64,000 bases of DNA from JAICKM01 sp038228295. GTDB taxonomy: Bacteria > Chloroflexota > Chloroflexia > QHBQ01 > JAICKM01. Within the stretch, counting starts at the first letter, position 1, and every line of letters starts with the position of its first letter. The notes below the pieces were generated by a model, which saw only the letters and a program-made list of their open reading frames with translations, was not told the origin of the DNA and ran no database searches. Both the position numbers and the translations under genes were made by a program. Positions 40,977-49,703 of this stretch are shown here, piece by piece. The stretch lies in contig JBBRPH010000006.1 of NCBI GenBank assembly GCA_038228295.1, positions 1 to 64,000 of the forward strand, written 5' to 3'.

Positions 40977-42112
40977 CCCCTAAAATCCGCCTACTTCACT
41001 TGATCGATCAACTTGGTGATGCCGGCGCGGAAACGTTGTTATATAACTTTGCCACGGCTATTGATCGCGACCGCTTCGATCTCCACATCTGCGCGCTGCG
41101 CCCCTGGCGGAACCCGAAAATTGTGCCTGCATTACGTGCGCTGGGCTTCCGCGTCACTGAGCTAAACCAACATCACGCTTACGATCTACACATCCTAGTG
41201 GCACTCATCCGCTACGTTCGCCGGCAGCGAATCGAGATTATCCACACCCACCTGCTGGCCTCCGATGTCATGGGCCGTCTAGTCGGCTTCCTGACCCGCC
41301 GGCCCGTGGTCTCAACGATCCACAACGGGCGGGTTGATCTCGAACAAGAACCAGCCCACCAGCAGTGGATGGAACGCTGGTCGGCCCACCTCTGGTGCCG
41401 GCGGTTGATCGTTGTCTCCGCGCTACTGCGCGACGAGATCGCCGACTGGTTCGGTATGCCGCAGAGCCGCGTGATCGCCATTCCCAACGCCGCCGACACG
41501 AAGCGCTTTCAGCCGCGCCCAGGGTTCGACCCCGCGCCGCTTAAGCAAACCTTAGTAGGCGGCGACTACCGACTGGTGACAAACGTGGCCCGATTGATGC
41601 CGCAAAAAGCGCAGCATTTCTTTGTCGAAGCGGCGGCCCAGGTCGCGGCCACGCGACCCGATGTGCGCTTTGTCATCGTCGGCGACGGCCCGTTGCGCGG
41701 CGAAATCCTGGCTCTGGCCGCCGCGTGCGGCATCGCAGATCGGTTCAGCGTGACCGGTATTCGCAATGATGTACCGGATATTCTCGCCGCCAGCCAAGTG
41801 TTTGTGTTGTCGTCGCTTTGGGAAGGGATGCCCATCTCGCTACTAGAAGCAATGACAGCCGGCTGCCCGGCGGTCGCGACCGACGTAGGCGGGGTGGGAC
41901 AACTGTTGCAACACAACAAGACGGGGCTATTGGTGCCGCCGGCGGATCCCACCGCTCTGGCCGCCGCCATCGCCGACTGCCTCGATCATCCGGCCGCAGC
42001 CCGCCGCCGTAGTGCCGCTGCCGCCACACTGATCGCGCAACAATACAGTCTGACGGCTATGGCCCGCAAGTGGGAAGCGGTGTACCTGCACGAACTACAC
42101 CGTGCGCACTGA
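40973..42112 (+). CDS. Family 4 glycosyltransferase
   Basis: 379 residues, GT-B fold. HLIDQLGDAGAETLLYNFAT in the N-domain and, in the C-domain, VPDILAASQVFVLSSLWEGM followed by PISLLEAMTAGCPAVATDVG, with the catalytic/nucleotide-binding EAMTAG region (E at the ExxxxxxxE pattern). The ATG overlaps the previous stop by 4 bases. It probably adds the next sugar in the same glycan. Confidence 0.92.
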   Translation: MTPKIRLLHLIDQLGDAGAETLLYNFATAIDRDRFDLHICALRPWRNPKIVPALRALGFRVTELNQHHAYDLHILVALIRYVRRQRIEIIHTHLLASDVMGRLVGFLTRRPVVSTIHNGRVDLEQEPAHQQWMERWSAHLWCRRLIVVSALLRDEIADWFGMPQSRVIAIPNAADTKRFQPRPGFDPAPLKQTLVGGDYRLVTNVARLMPQKAQHFFVEAAAQVAATRPDVRFVIVGDGPLRGEILALAAACGIADRFSVTGIRNDVPDILAASQVFVLSSLWEGMPISLLEAMTAGCPAVATDVGGVGQLLQHNKTGLLVPPADPTALAAAIADCLDHPAAARRRSAAAATLIAQQYSLTAMARKWEAVYLHELHRAH

Positions 42113-42126
42113 GGAGTAGAGTTCCG

Positions 42127-43278
42127 ATGAAGTACCGGGTCAAGGTGATCCGCCATGATGCAGAGCTACACGCCATCGAGTCTGCCTGGCAGCGGCTGTT
42201 ACTCCAAGCGCCGACGGCCACGGTCTTCGCCTCGCAGCCCTGGAACGCCGTCTGGTGGGAGCACTTCGGGGCAGGCGCGCACCTGTCTATCTTGGCGGTC
42301 TACAACGGCGCAGAGGAGCTAGTTGGGGTTGCGCCGCTCCTGCTACGCCGCACTGGGCTGATCCGCAAGCTGGAACTGATCGGCACCGGCTTGAGCGATA
42401 CCGGCGACTTTGTGCTGCGCCCCGATTGCGCTGGGGCGGTGATTCAGGCGATCTTTGCCTATCTGCACACCCGCCGACAAGACTGGGATCTGCTGGACCT
42501 GGATGAGGTGCCGCCCTACTCTCTGTTGGCCGCGCAAATGCAAGCCGCACCGCCGGCGGGGCTGCGCCTGCTGCGGCGCAGCCGCTCCGACAATCCCGCC
42601 GTTGCCTTGCCCGGCAGTTGGGCGGAATACCGGCGCCAGGTGCCGCGCCGCTGGCGCACTGCTCTCGAACGCCCCCGCATCAGTGAGACGGCTAGGGTTG
42701 AGTTTGCCGTTGTCCAGGAGGCCGCACAAATGCCGGCGGCAGTAGATCAACTCTATGCACTGCACCGCGCGCGGTGGGCCACCCGGCCCGATAACGTGGA
42801 AGCCGTCCACCTGACCCCGACCTTTGCGCGCTTTTTGGCCGAGGTGAGCAGTCGGTTGGCGGCTGGTGGCTGGGTGCGACTGACCGAGCTACACTTGGAC
42901 GGCCGGGTAATCGCCGCCGCGTTGAGCTTTTTAGTCAACGGGCGGTGGAACGGCTACCTGAAGGGCTTTGATCCGCAGTGGGCTGCCAAAAGCCCCGGCC
43001 AAGTGCTGGATACCTTCACGATCAAGTGCGCTTGTGACGAACAAGCGGTAGAGTTCGATTTCGGGCGCGGCAACGAGCCGTATAAATACCGTTACGGAGC
43101 CGCCAACCGCAAAAATCTGCGCTTGGTGATCAGCAGCCCGACCCTGCGCTCCCAATTGGGTCGGGTGCTCACTCAGGCACGCATCGAAGCGCGCACGCGG
43201 CTCAACCGTGTGCAGGCCGGACGCGCCGCTCGTCAGGCCCAGGCGACGCTCACGCCGGCGACTGACGACGTGCCTTAG
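42127..43278 (+). CDS. GNAT-type acyltransferase of the BioF2/CelD group
   Basis: 383 residues. It contains two tandem GNAT-like halves typical of CelD/FemAB-like proteins: FASQPWNAVWWEHFG and VGVAPLLLRR in the first, LYALHRARWATRPDN and YLKGFDPQWAAKSPGQVLDT in the second. Such proteins acylate sugars or cell-wall components and often sit in polysaccharide loci, as here. The ATG at 42127 has GAGGAG about 11 bases upstream and was preferred to an in-frame start at 42070 inside the previous gene. Confidence 0.85.
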   Translation: MKYRVKVIRHDAELHAIESAWQRLLLQAPTATVFASQPWNAVWWEHFGAGAHLSILAVYNGAEELVGVAPLLLRRTGLIRKLELIGTGLSDTGDFVLRPDCAGAVIQAIFAYLHTRRQDWDLLDLDEVPPYSLLAAQMQAAPPAGLRLLRRSRSDNPAVALPGSWAEYRRQVPRRWRTALERPRISETARVEFAVVQEAAQMPAAVDQLYALHRARWATRPDNVEAVHLTPTFARFLAEVSSRLAAGGWVRLTELHLDGRVIAAALSFLVNGRWNGYLKGFDPQWAAKSPGQVLDTFTIKCACDEQAVEFDFGRGNEPYKYRYGAANRKNLRLVISSPTLRSQLGRVLTQARIEARTRLNRVQAGRAARQAQATLTPATDDVP

Positions 43279-43405
43279 CAGCGCCCACTACGGCGGCGCG
43301 AAATGTGCGAGAGTGGATGATTAGATCCCTGCTTCAGCGAGGGTACCACCTTTTCTATGCAGCAAGTCTGTGCTCGTCGGGCAGATCCTATTTGGAGTGT
43401 GCGCG

Positions 43406-46003
43406 ATGCTAAAGTCTATCAGTGGTTTGCCACCCGGTCCCGACTCTTTAGCCTTGATCCTGGCCGAAATCGCCGACGGTGTAAGCGTGCAAGATACGAC
43501 GGGGCAACTGGTCTATGCCAATGATGCCGTCGCGCGGCTGTTCGGCTACCCAAGTGCCGACGCGCTGCTGAATACATCACCCACCGACGTGGCAGCTCAG
43601 CTCCATTTGCGGGATGAAGCAGGCCGACCGCTGCCAGCCGCCACCTTACCCGGCCGACAGGTGTTGGCTGGAGCAGCGGAAGCCACCGCGACCGTGGGGT
43701 ACGCACGGGGTGCCGACGCAACGATTCGCTGGGCGATTGTGCGTGCTCGGCCGATTCGAGCGACCGGCGCGGAGATCACGCACGTTGTCACCGTTTTCCA
43801 TGACATCACCGAGCGTAAACAAGCCGCCGATACGGCGCGCGCAACTCAGGCACGCAGTCAATTCCTCGCTGAAGCCAGCGAGCTACTGGCGGCATCGTTA
43901 GACTACCAGACAACGTTAACACAGGTGGCCCAGCTGGCGGTGCCCCATATCGCTGATTGGTGCAGCGTAGATTTGCTGGATGCCGAGGGCGTATTACAAC
44001 GGTTGGCCGTGGCTCATATAGATCCCGCCAAAATCGTTTATGCCCATGAGTTGCAACGCCGCTATCCCCCCGACCAAGCGGCCGGTAGCGGCGGGTATCA
44101 CGTTCTGCGCACGCAAAAGACCGAATTTTACGCGGAGATTCCGGACCATTTACTCGTACTGGGCGCACGCGACCCTGAACATCTAGCTATTATGCGCGAA
44201 CTGGGTTTGACGGCGATCATCACGGCGCCGTTAGTGTCGCGCGGCCAAGCGCTAGGAGTGCTGACGCTGGTCTCAGCGGAGTCGGGACGGCGCTACACGG
44301 ACGAAGATGTGGCGCTGGCTGAGGATCTGGCACGGCGCGCCGCCGTGGCAATTGATAATGCCCGCCTGTATGGGGCCGCCGAAGCAGTCCGCCAGGAATT
44401 AGCCGTCACCTTGACCAGTATCGGCGATGCGGTGATTACGACCGATGCTGAGGGCCGCGTGCGCTTCCTAAACACCGTTGCGGAAACCCTGACCGGGTGG
44501 ACAACAGCAACGGCGGTCGGACAACCCATTGAACAGGTGTTTATGATCATCCACGAGGCAACCCGGCAACCGGTCGAAAGCCCCATACCGCGTGTGCTGC
44601 GCGATGGGATCGTTGTCGGCTTAGCGAACCACACCGCCTTGGTGGCTCGTGACGGCACAACCCGCAGTATTGATGATAGCGGCGCCCCCATCCGCGATGC
44701 AACGGGCCGCATCCAGGGGGCGGTGCTGGTGTTCCGTGATGTGACAACCCGCCGCCACGCCGAGGAATCGCTGCGAGTCTTAGCCGATGCAGGCGCACGT
44801 TTGAATGCTTCGCTAGATCCCACGTATACGTTGCAGAGCTTGGCTGACTTGCTGGTGCCGCGCTTTGCCGATTGGTGTACGATTGACCTGCTCGATGCCG
44901 ACGGCCGGCTCCAAGAGACTGTCTCCCACCATCTTGACCCAGCGCGGGTGGCTTGGGCGCGCGGGATGCGCGCCCAATATCCGCCGGATCGCCACCCCAA
45001 CGGCGGGCTGCTGCGTGCCTTACAGACCGGGCAAGGGCAGGCTTTGTTCACCATCACCGACGCGATGCTGGTGGCCGGGGCACAGGATGCGGCGGAGCTC
45101 GCCTATATGCGCGAGTACGGTACGCACTCCGTCCTTTGGTTGCCGTTGCACGCGCGGGGACGCACACTCGGCGTGCTAACATTGGCCCAAACAGAGTCGG
45201 GGCGACAATACACACCTACCGATTTGGCAGTGGCGGAGGAAATCGCGCGGCGGGCCGGGCAAGCTGTTGACAATGCCGCTTTATACCAGGATGCGCAAGC
45301 GGCGATTCGCACGCGCGACCAGTTTATGCTGCTAGCTTCACACGAGTTGAAGACTCCGTTGACCACACTGCTGGCCGGAATGCAGTTGATCAGCCGGCGG
45401 CAGGAAAAGGCGGGTCTTCTAACTGAGGCCGACCGCCGTACCTGGAGACTGGTACAAGGCCAGGTGCTACGCTTGAACCGCCTCATCCTGGCCTTGCTTG
45501 ACCTGTCGCGCATTCAGACCGGCCGGTTGCAATTGGATCAGGCACCGCTAGATCTGGCGGGGCTGGTGCAGCGGCTGGTAGAAGAGGCGCAGCCGAGCAT
45601 GGAACAGCACACAATACAGTATAGTGGCCCGCCGAGCAGCGTGTTGATCATGGGCGATGAACTACGCCTCGAACAGGCTGTGCAAAACTTGCTGACCAAC
45701 GCAGTGAAGTATACGCCCAACGGGGGGCAGATCACGGTACATCTGGCGGTCGCTGGCGGCCAGGCGTGCCTGACCATTGAGGATCCGGGTATCGGCATTC
45801 CCGCTACGGCAGTGCCCCATCTGTTCACGCGCTTTTATCGCGCCGCCAATGCCGGCGCAGCGCAGATTTCCGGCTTAGGCGTCGGGCTGTATGTCGTTAA
45901 GGAGGTCATCACGCTGCACGGCGGCACCGTCAGCGTAGAGAGTACAGAGGGCCAGGGTAGCCGCTTCACGTTTTGTCTTCCGTTACTCACCGATCCATCC
46001 TAA
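43406..46003 (+). CDS. Hybrid PAS-GAF-PAS-GAF sensor histidine kinase
   Basis: 865 residues. PAS (about 15-140), GAF (about 150-315, ASELLAASLDYQTTLTQVAQ), PAS (about 330-445, TSIGDAVITTDAEGRVRFLN), second GAF (about 455-615, a near repeat of the first), then HisKA with the phospho-acceptor in FMLLASHELKTPLTTLLAGM and a HATPase domain with N, G1 and G2 boxes (LTNAVKYTP, EDPGIGIP, GLGVGLYVVKEV). There is no membrane segment, so it is a cytosolic sensor. No response regulator lies next to it. GGAG precedes the start at 43406. Confidence 0.92.
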   Translation: MLKSISGLPPGPDSLALILAEIADGVSVQDTTGQLVYANDAVARLFGYPSADALLNTSPTDVAAQLHLRDEAGRPLPAATLPGRQVLAGAAEATATVGYARGADATIRWAIVRARPIRATGAEITHVVTVFHDITERKQAADTARATQARSQFLAEASELLAASLDYQTTLTQVAQLAVPHIADWCSVDLLDAEGVLQRLAVAHIDPAKIVYAHELQRRYPPDQAAGSGGYHVLRTQKTEFYAEIPDHLLVLGARDPEHLAIMRELGLTAIITAPLVSRGQALGVLTLVSAESGRRYTDEDVALAEDLARRAAVAIDNARLYGAAEAVRQELAVTLTSIGDAVITTDAEGRVRFLNTVAETLTGWTTATAVGQPIEQVFMIIHEATRQPVESPIPRVLRDGIVVGLANHTALVARDGTTRSIDDSGAPIRDATGRIQGAVLVFRDVTTRRHAEESLRVLADAGARLNASLDPTYTLQSLADLLVPRFADWCTIDLLDADGRLQETVSHHLDPARVAWARGMRAQYPPDRHPNGGLLRALQTGQGQALFTITDAMLVAGAQDAAELAYMREYGTHSVLWLPLHARGRTLGVLTLAQTESGRQYTPTDLAVAEEIARRAGQAVDNAALYQDAQAAIRTRDQFMLLASHELKTPLTTLLAGMQLISRRQEKAGLLTEADRRTWRLVQGQVLRLNRLILALLDLSRIQTGRLQLDQAPLDLAGLVQRLVEEAQPSMEQHTIQYSGPPSSVLIMGDELRLEQAVQNLLTNAVKYTPNGGQITVHLAVAGGQACLTIEDPGIGIPATAVPHLFTRFYRAANAGAAQISGLGVGLYVVKEVITLHGGTVSVESTEGQGSRFTFCLPLLTDPS

Positions 46004-46035
46004 GAGCAGGCCCGCCGGCACAGCCCCGGCAAAAC

Positions 46036-46079
46036 AAAGGCCGGGCGTAAGGGAACAGATTCCCTTACGCCCGGCCTTT
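46036..46079. terminator. Bidirectional terminator with 20-base perfect arms
   Basis: AAAGGCCGGGCGTAAGGGAA (46036-46055), four-base loop, exact complement (46060-46079). It separates the convergent histidine kinase and pstS-fusion genes and gives T-tails on both strands. Confidence 0.9.
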
Positions 46080-46096
46080 AACGCCGTTGTACAGTA

Positions 46097-48097
46097 TTAC
46101 GGGGAGAGTTGCTTACCCTGGAAGTTTACCAAGCGCAAGCGCAGCTCCACCTTCGGCAGCAGCGTGCTAGGCACCGGCAGGTAGAGCAGGTCGCGGGCTT
46201 GGCTCGCGGCGTTGCTGTCGTGCAAGCTCCAGTACAGGAAGTTTACTAGCGCCTGGCCTTTGCTGCTATCCGTCTGATCCTTATACAGCAGGATATACGT
46301 GAAACCGGCAATCGGCCACGCGGCCGGGTCGGCCGAGTTGACGATGGACACGCGCAGGTCTTCGGGGACGGTGTTGATAGCGCCCTTGACGGCGGCTTCG
46401 ACCGAGGCCACGCTGGCATCTACCGTCGCGCCCGACTTGTTGACCATCTTGGCATAGGCTAGATTGTTCTGCTTAGCATAGGCCAGTTCGACATAGCCGA
46501 TGCTGTTATCGGTCTGCTGCACCAAGCCGGCTACGCCGGGATTGCCGCGACCGCCCAGACCCACCGGCCAATTGACCGAGGTACCCTTGCCCACTTCGCT
46601 CTTCCAGGCCGGGCTGGCATTGCTCAGATAGTCGGTGAAGATGTTGGTCGTGCCCGATCCGTCGGAGCGATGGACCACCACGATATCTTCATTCGGCAGG
46701 CTGACACCAGCGTTCAACGCGGTGATCTCCGGGTCGTTCCATTTAGTGATATCGCCGAGGAAAATCTTGGAGATTGCGTCGCCGTTCAAAACGAGGCCCG
46801 TGCTTACGCCGGTGACTTTGTAGATCAGCACGACAGCCCCGGCTACGGTCGGGATATGGATCAGGCCGGGTGCCGCCGCCAACTGCGTATCGCTCAATGG
46901 GGCATCGGAGCCGGCGAAGTCCACGGTTTTGGAGGTGATGGCGTTGATACCCCCGCCGGAGCCGATGGGCTGGTAGTTGAAGCTGACGTTAGTAGCGACG
47001 TTGGCGCTGTAGTATTGGAACCACTTGGTGTAGATCGGAGCCGGGAATGTCGCGCCCGCGCCGTTCAGCGTGGCCGGCCCGCTGCCGACGACAATGGGTG
47101 TGTTGGTGGGCGCAGGCGACGCAGGCACGGCCGTCGGCTGTGCGGTCGGCGGAGCCTTCGGTTTGCCGGCTCCGTTGTAGCGCCAGTCATAATAGTGCTG
47201 GCCGATGTTACCCATTTCGACCTGGAAGGCTGCCGGGTTGGTCGGCACATAGGTCAACACGCGGCGCTCGAACGCCTGGATTAGCACGTCTTTGACCTGG
47301 CCGCCGGTGGTGAACTTGCCCCAGTACGGCTCGCTGATCGGCAACCCGCTGGCATAGAACCACGGGTCGTTGATCGCGGCGGTCTGCTGTTGGCCGCCGT
47401 TGATGACCACGCCTTTGGCGTTCAGGAACATCCAGAACGGGTCAGCGATGTTGTGCCCGGTTAGCGGCTCGAAGTGCGTCAGCTTAATCGCCGGAGTGAT
47501 GTTAGTGTCGGTGAGTACGCGACCACGCACGTCAATCGTGTTGTTCACGTTCTGGCCGCTGCGGTCGCCGGCTTTATGGTCGCCCAGCGGCGTGTTGGAC
47601 ACGCCGGCGAAAGCTGCATAGGTGGGCGATTTGCTGTCGCCCGCGTCGCCCGCGATGCTAATGTAGGCGGGATAGCTGTCCTGATATTTATTGTTGCCGA
47701 CTTGGATCTTACCCGACATCAATTCGATGGTGAGCAGACCGTTGGTGACATAGAACTTGCTCGTCTTATCGCCGCTGGGGTTATTGATCTCCATCCGGCT
47801 TTTGTCGAAATACTGCACTAGGCGGGTGCCACCGGCCCCTTCGGCATACGGCTCCTGCTTGGTCTCACCCGGTACCGGCCCCCAGTACCAACTGCGGGTC
47901 GCCAAGTGACCGGCTACAGGCTTGTCGGTGCGATCCCAAACCGTATTAAACGTCGGATCTGCAAAACCGGCTGCCTTCACCAGGGCCGACGGCTGTGCGG
48001 CCGTCACACTCGTTGCCAGCACGGCGGCTAGGCCCATGCCCAGCACTATCCGTGACGTGCGCTTCTGCGCGCGTGAACCGCGATTCACCTCTTGCAT
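46097..48097 (-). CDS. pstS: PstS-type phosphate-binding protein fused to a secreted N-terminal domain
   Basis: 666 residues. A signal peptide is followed by an about 285-residue domain (about 45-310: PTFNTVWDRTDKPVAGHLAT, RLVQYFDKSRMEINN, FYVTNGLLTIELMSGKIQVG) that I recall as common in Chloroflexota secreted proteins. A Pro-rich linker precedes a complete PstS module (about 336-660: NGAGATFPAPIYTKWFQYYS, GSGGGINAITSKTVDFAGSD, VVHRSDGSGTTNIFTDYLS, NWPVGLGGRGNPGVAG). It binds inorganic phosphate outside the membrane. It lacks a lipobox, unlike the second PstS at 49.7 kb. A PHO-box array lies directly upstream. The start at 48097 has GGAGGGGG upstream. Confidence 0.9.
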   Translation of the reverse strand: MQEVNRGSRAQKRTSRIVLGMGLAAVLATSVTAAQPSALVKAAGFADPTFNTVWDRTDKPVAGHLATRSWYWGPVPGETKQEPYAEGAGGTRLVQYFDKSRMEINNPSGDKTSKFYVTNGLLTIELMSGKIQVGNNKYQDSYPAYISIAGDAGDSKSPTYAAFAGVSNTPLGDHKAGDRSGQNVNNTIDVRGRVLTDTNITPAIKLTHFEPLTGHNIADPFWMFLNAKGVVINGGQQQTAAINDPWFYASGLPISEPYWGKFTTGGQVKDVLIQAFERRVLTYVPTNPAAFQVEMGNIGQHYYDWRYNGAGKPKAPPTAQPTAVPASPAPTNTPIVVGSGPATLNGAGATFPAPIYTKWFQYYSANVATNVSFNYQPIGSGGGINAITSKTVDFAGSDAPLSDTQLAAAPGLIHIPTVAGAVVLIYKVTGVSTGLVLNGDAISKIFLGDITKWNDPEITALNAGVSLPNEDIVVVHRSDGSGTTNIFTDYLSNASPAWKSEVGKGTSVNWPVGLGGRGNPGVAGLVQQTDNSIGYVELAYAKQNNLAYAKMVNKSGATVDASVASVEAAVKGAINTVPEDLRVSIVNSADPAAWPIAGFTYILLYKDQTDSSKGQALVNFLYWSLHDSNAASQARDLLYLPVPSTLLPKVELRLRLVNFQGKQLSP

Positions 48098-48166
48098 CAA
48101 TGAAACCCCCTCCAAATGTAAATAGCTCTGAAATATCCATGCGGCACAGTCGGACCGCCAGTAACC

Positions 48167-48220
48167 ATTGTAACGAGGGGGTGTTAAGAAACTATTAGGG
48201 AGATGTTAGCAACTGATTAG
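48167..48220 (-). promoter_or_regulatory. PHO-box array and -10 of the pstS-fusion gene
   Basis: On the minus strand four 11-base units (CTAATCAGTTG, CTAACATCTCC, CTAATAGTTTC, TTAACACCCCC; 48220-48177) are followed by four bases and TACAAT (48172-48167). The array replaces the -35, as expected for activation by a PhoB-type regulator. Confidence 0.75.
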
Positions 48221-48340
48221 CGAACCTGAGGCACGTCTAAGAATGCAAAACAGCCAATCATGAGCGGTGCACAAGCGTAATTCTGCCGCCTATACGGCAC
48301 CGTTTTGTACTGTAGTCTCACCAGCTAACTCGCCGGCGGG

Positions 48341-48982
48341 TCATACTTTGCTGCTGGCGTACGCCCAAAAAACCCAGAGGAGACCGCAAATCACCACGCT
48401 GAGGATCGGACTCCAGAAGGCACAGGCCAGCGCCACCAAATACAGAGGCAAACCCACCCAATTGGTGAGCGTTCGTTGCCGGCGTATGGCCGCTGTAACT
48501 GTGGGCCACAGCAGGTCGCGCCGTACCGTAGCGGCCCACCACAGGACACCGTAAGCGATGCTGATCAATACGAAGAGGCCGGCGTAGGCCGCCGCAGCGG
48601 TAACTCCCGCCGGCTCGGTCAGGTACTCCCCCAGCAGTGAGGTAGGAAACGGCACCAGTGTCACCAACAGCAGCAGGAAGCCGTTGGCTAACATAAATAC
48701 ACCGTCGCTCTTTTGCACCATCTTAAACATTGTATGATGATTCATCCACATGATCAAAATAGTGGCGAAGCTAATCGTAAAGGCCACGTAGATCGGCAAC
48801 TGGCGTGTTAGTTCCGCCGCTAAATCACCTGCCGAAAAGGTCTGACCCGGCGCGGCGTGCGGCACTTTCGTGAGGTCTAACACCAATAGCGTAATCGCCA
48901 CAGCAAACACCCCGTCGCTGAAGGCTTCGATACGGCCGGTCTCTTTTTCCACCGAGGCTGTGGGGGTTTCCAGATCTGTCAT
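48341..48982 (-). CDS. TMEM175-type potassium channel protein
   Basis: 213 residues with about six membrane helices. RIEAFSDGVFAVAITLLVLD carries the FSDGVFAxA motif of TMEM175 (DUF1211), and the domain structure (HHTMFKMVQKSDGVFMLANG) fits the family. Bacterial TMEM175 proteins are tetrameric K+-selective channels. It lies between two phosphate-regulated units but reads away from their PHO boxes, so its regulation is separate. AAGGAGAA precedes the ATG. Confidence 0.85.
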   Translation of the reverse strand: MTDLETPTASVEKETGRIEAFSDGVFAVAITLLVLDLTKVPHAAPGQTFSAGDLAAELTRQLPIYVAFTISFATILIMWMNHHTMFKMVQKSDGVFMLANGFLLLLVTLVPFPTSLLGEYLTEPAGVTAAAAYAGLFVLISIAYGVLWWAATVRRDLLWPTVTAAIRRQRTLTNWVGLPLYLVALACAFWSPILSVVICGLLWVFWAYASSKV

Positions 48983-49066
48983 AGAATTGCAATTCTCCTT
49001 ATAACTATATAACTATGGTATACGACTGCTGAAGCTACTGTCTGTAAGTGCCGCTACCTTATTTTG

Positions 49067-49109
49067 TTAACGTCCTGCTAATAGCGTCCTAATAACTCCC
49101 TGCTACACT
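49067..49109 (+). promoter_or_regulatory. PHO-box array and -10 of mgsA
   Basis: TTAACGTCCTG, CTAATAGCGTC and CTAATAACTCC (49067-49099) are three 11-base direct repeats, followed by four bases (CTGC) and TACACT (49104-49109). The geometry equals that of the two pst arrays. Confidence 0.7.
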
Positions 49110-49140
49110 CAGGCGAAGGTGATATAAAGGAGGATACCTC

Positions 49141-49596
49141 ATGCCCCAGATTGTTCGCTTGGCCTTGATCGCGCACGACCGCCGCAAGGAAGCGCTGGCC
49201 GACTTTGCGTTGGAGCATTTGGCGGAGCTGCGCGGTTTCCAGTTGGTGGCGACGCACGGCACCGGCACCTTGCTCCAGAAGCGCACGCCCCTGGCGATCC
49301 GGCTACTGGAACATGGACTGGCGGGAGGCGATCAGCAGGTGCGCCGACTAGCTGAGGAACATGGTCTACAGGCGGTGATTTTCTTCCGCGATCCTAGTGG
49401 TCCCAGCACCTATGAGCCGAGTTTTGCCGGCGTGGTACAAGTCTGTGATAGCCAGGAAATCTTGTTGGCGACCAATGCGGCCACCGCAGTAGCCCTGCTC
49501 CATTTTCTCCGCACCAGTCCCGACCGAGGGCTGATCGCCGCACGGGCTTGGGGGCGTGTGCCCACCACTGCCACGTCCGATCTGCTACGACCATGA
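49141..49596 (+). CDS. mgsA: Methylglyoxal synthase
   Basis: 151 residues. LALIAHDRRKEALADFALEH, LVATHGTGTLLQ, HGLAGGDQQVRRLAEEHGLQ, AVIFFRDPS and LLATNAATAVALL match MgsA, including the catalytic Asp in GGDQQ and the phosphate-binding TGT region. It converts dihydroxyacetone phosphate to methylglyoxal and releases phosphate. That makes sense under phosphate starvation, when it frees Pi, and the upstream PHO-box array supports this use. AAAGGAGG precedes the ATG. Confidence 0.92.
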   Translation: MPQIVRLALIAHDRRKEALADFALEHLAELRGFQLVATHGTGTLLQKRTPLAIRLLEHGLAGGDQQVRRLAEEHGLQAVIFFRDPSGPSTYEPSFAGVVQVCDSQEILLATNAATAVALLHFLRTSPDRGLIAARAWGRVPTTATSDLLRP

Positions 49597-49605
49597 GCGG
49601 GCTTA

Positions 49606-49659
49606 TTAACAATTTGTTAACATTCTACTAATCCTCTCTTAAAGAGGAATGCCCATAAT
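49606..49659 (+). promoter_or_regulatory. PHO-box array and -10 of the pst operon
   Basis: TTAACAATTTG, TTAACATTCTA, CTAATCCTCTC, TTAAAGAGGAA (49606-49649), four bases (TGCC), then CATAAT (49654-49659). Its first unit begins 10 bases after the mgsA stop codon. Confidence 0.75.
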
Positions 49660-49703
49660 ACACGGGAGATACTCTGGACTTCGTATAAGGAGAATGTTCA
49701 ACT

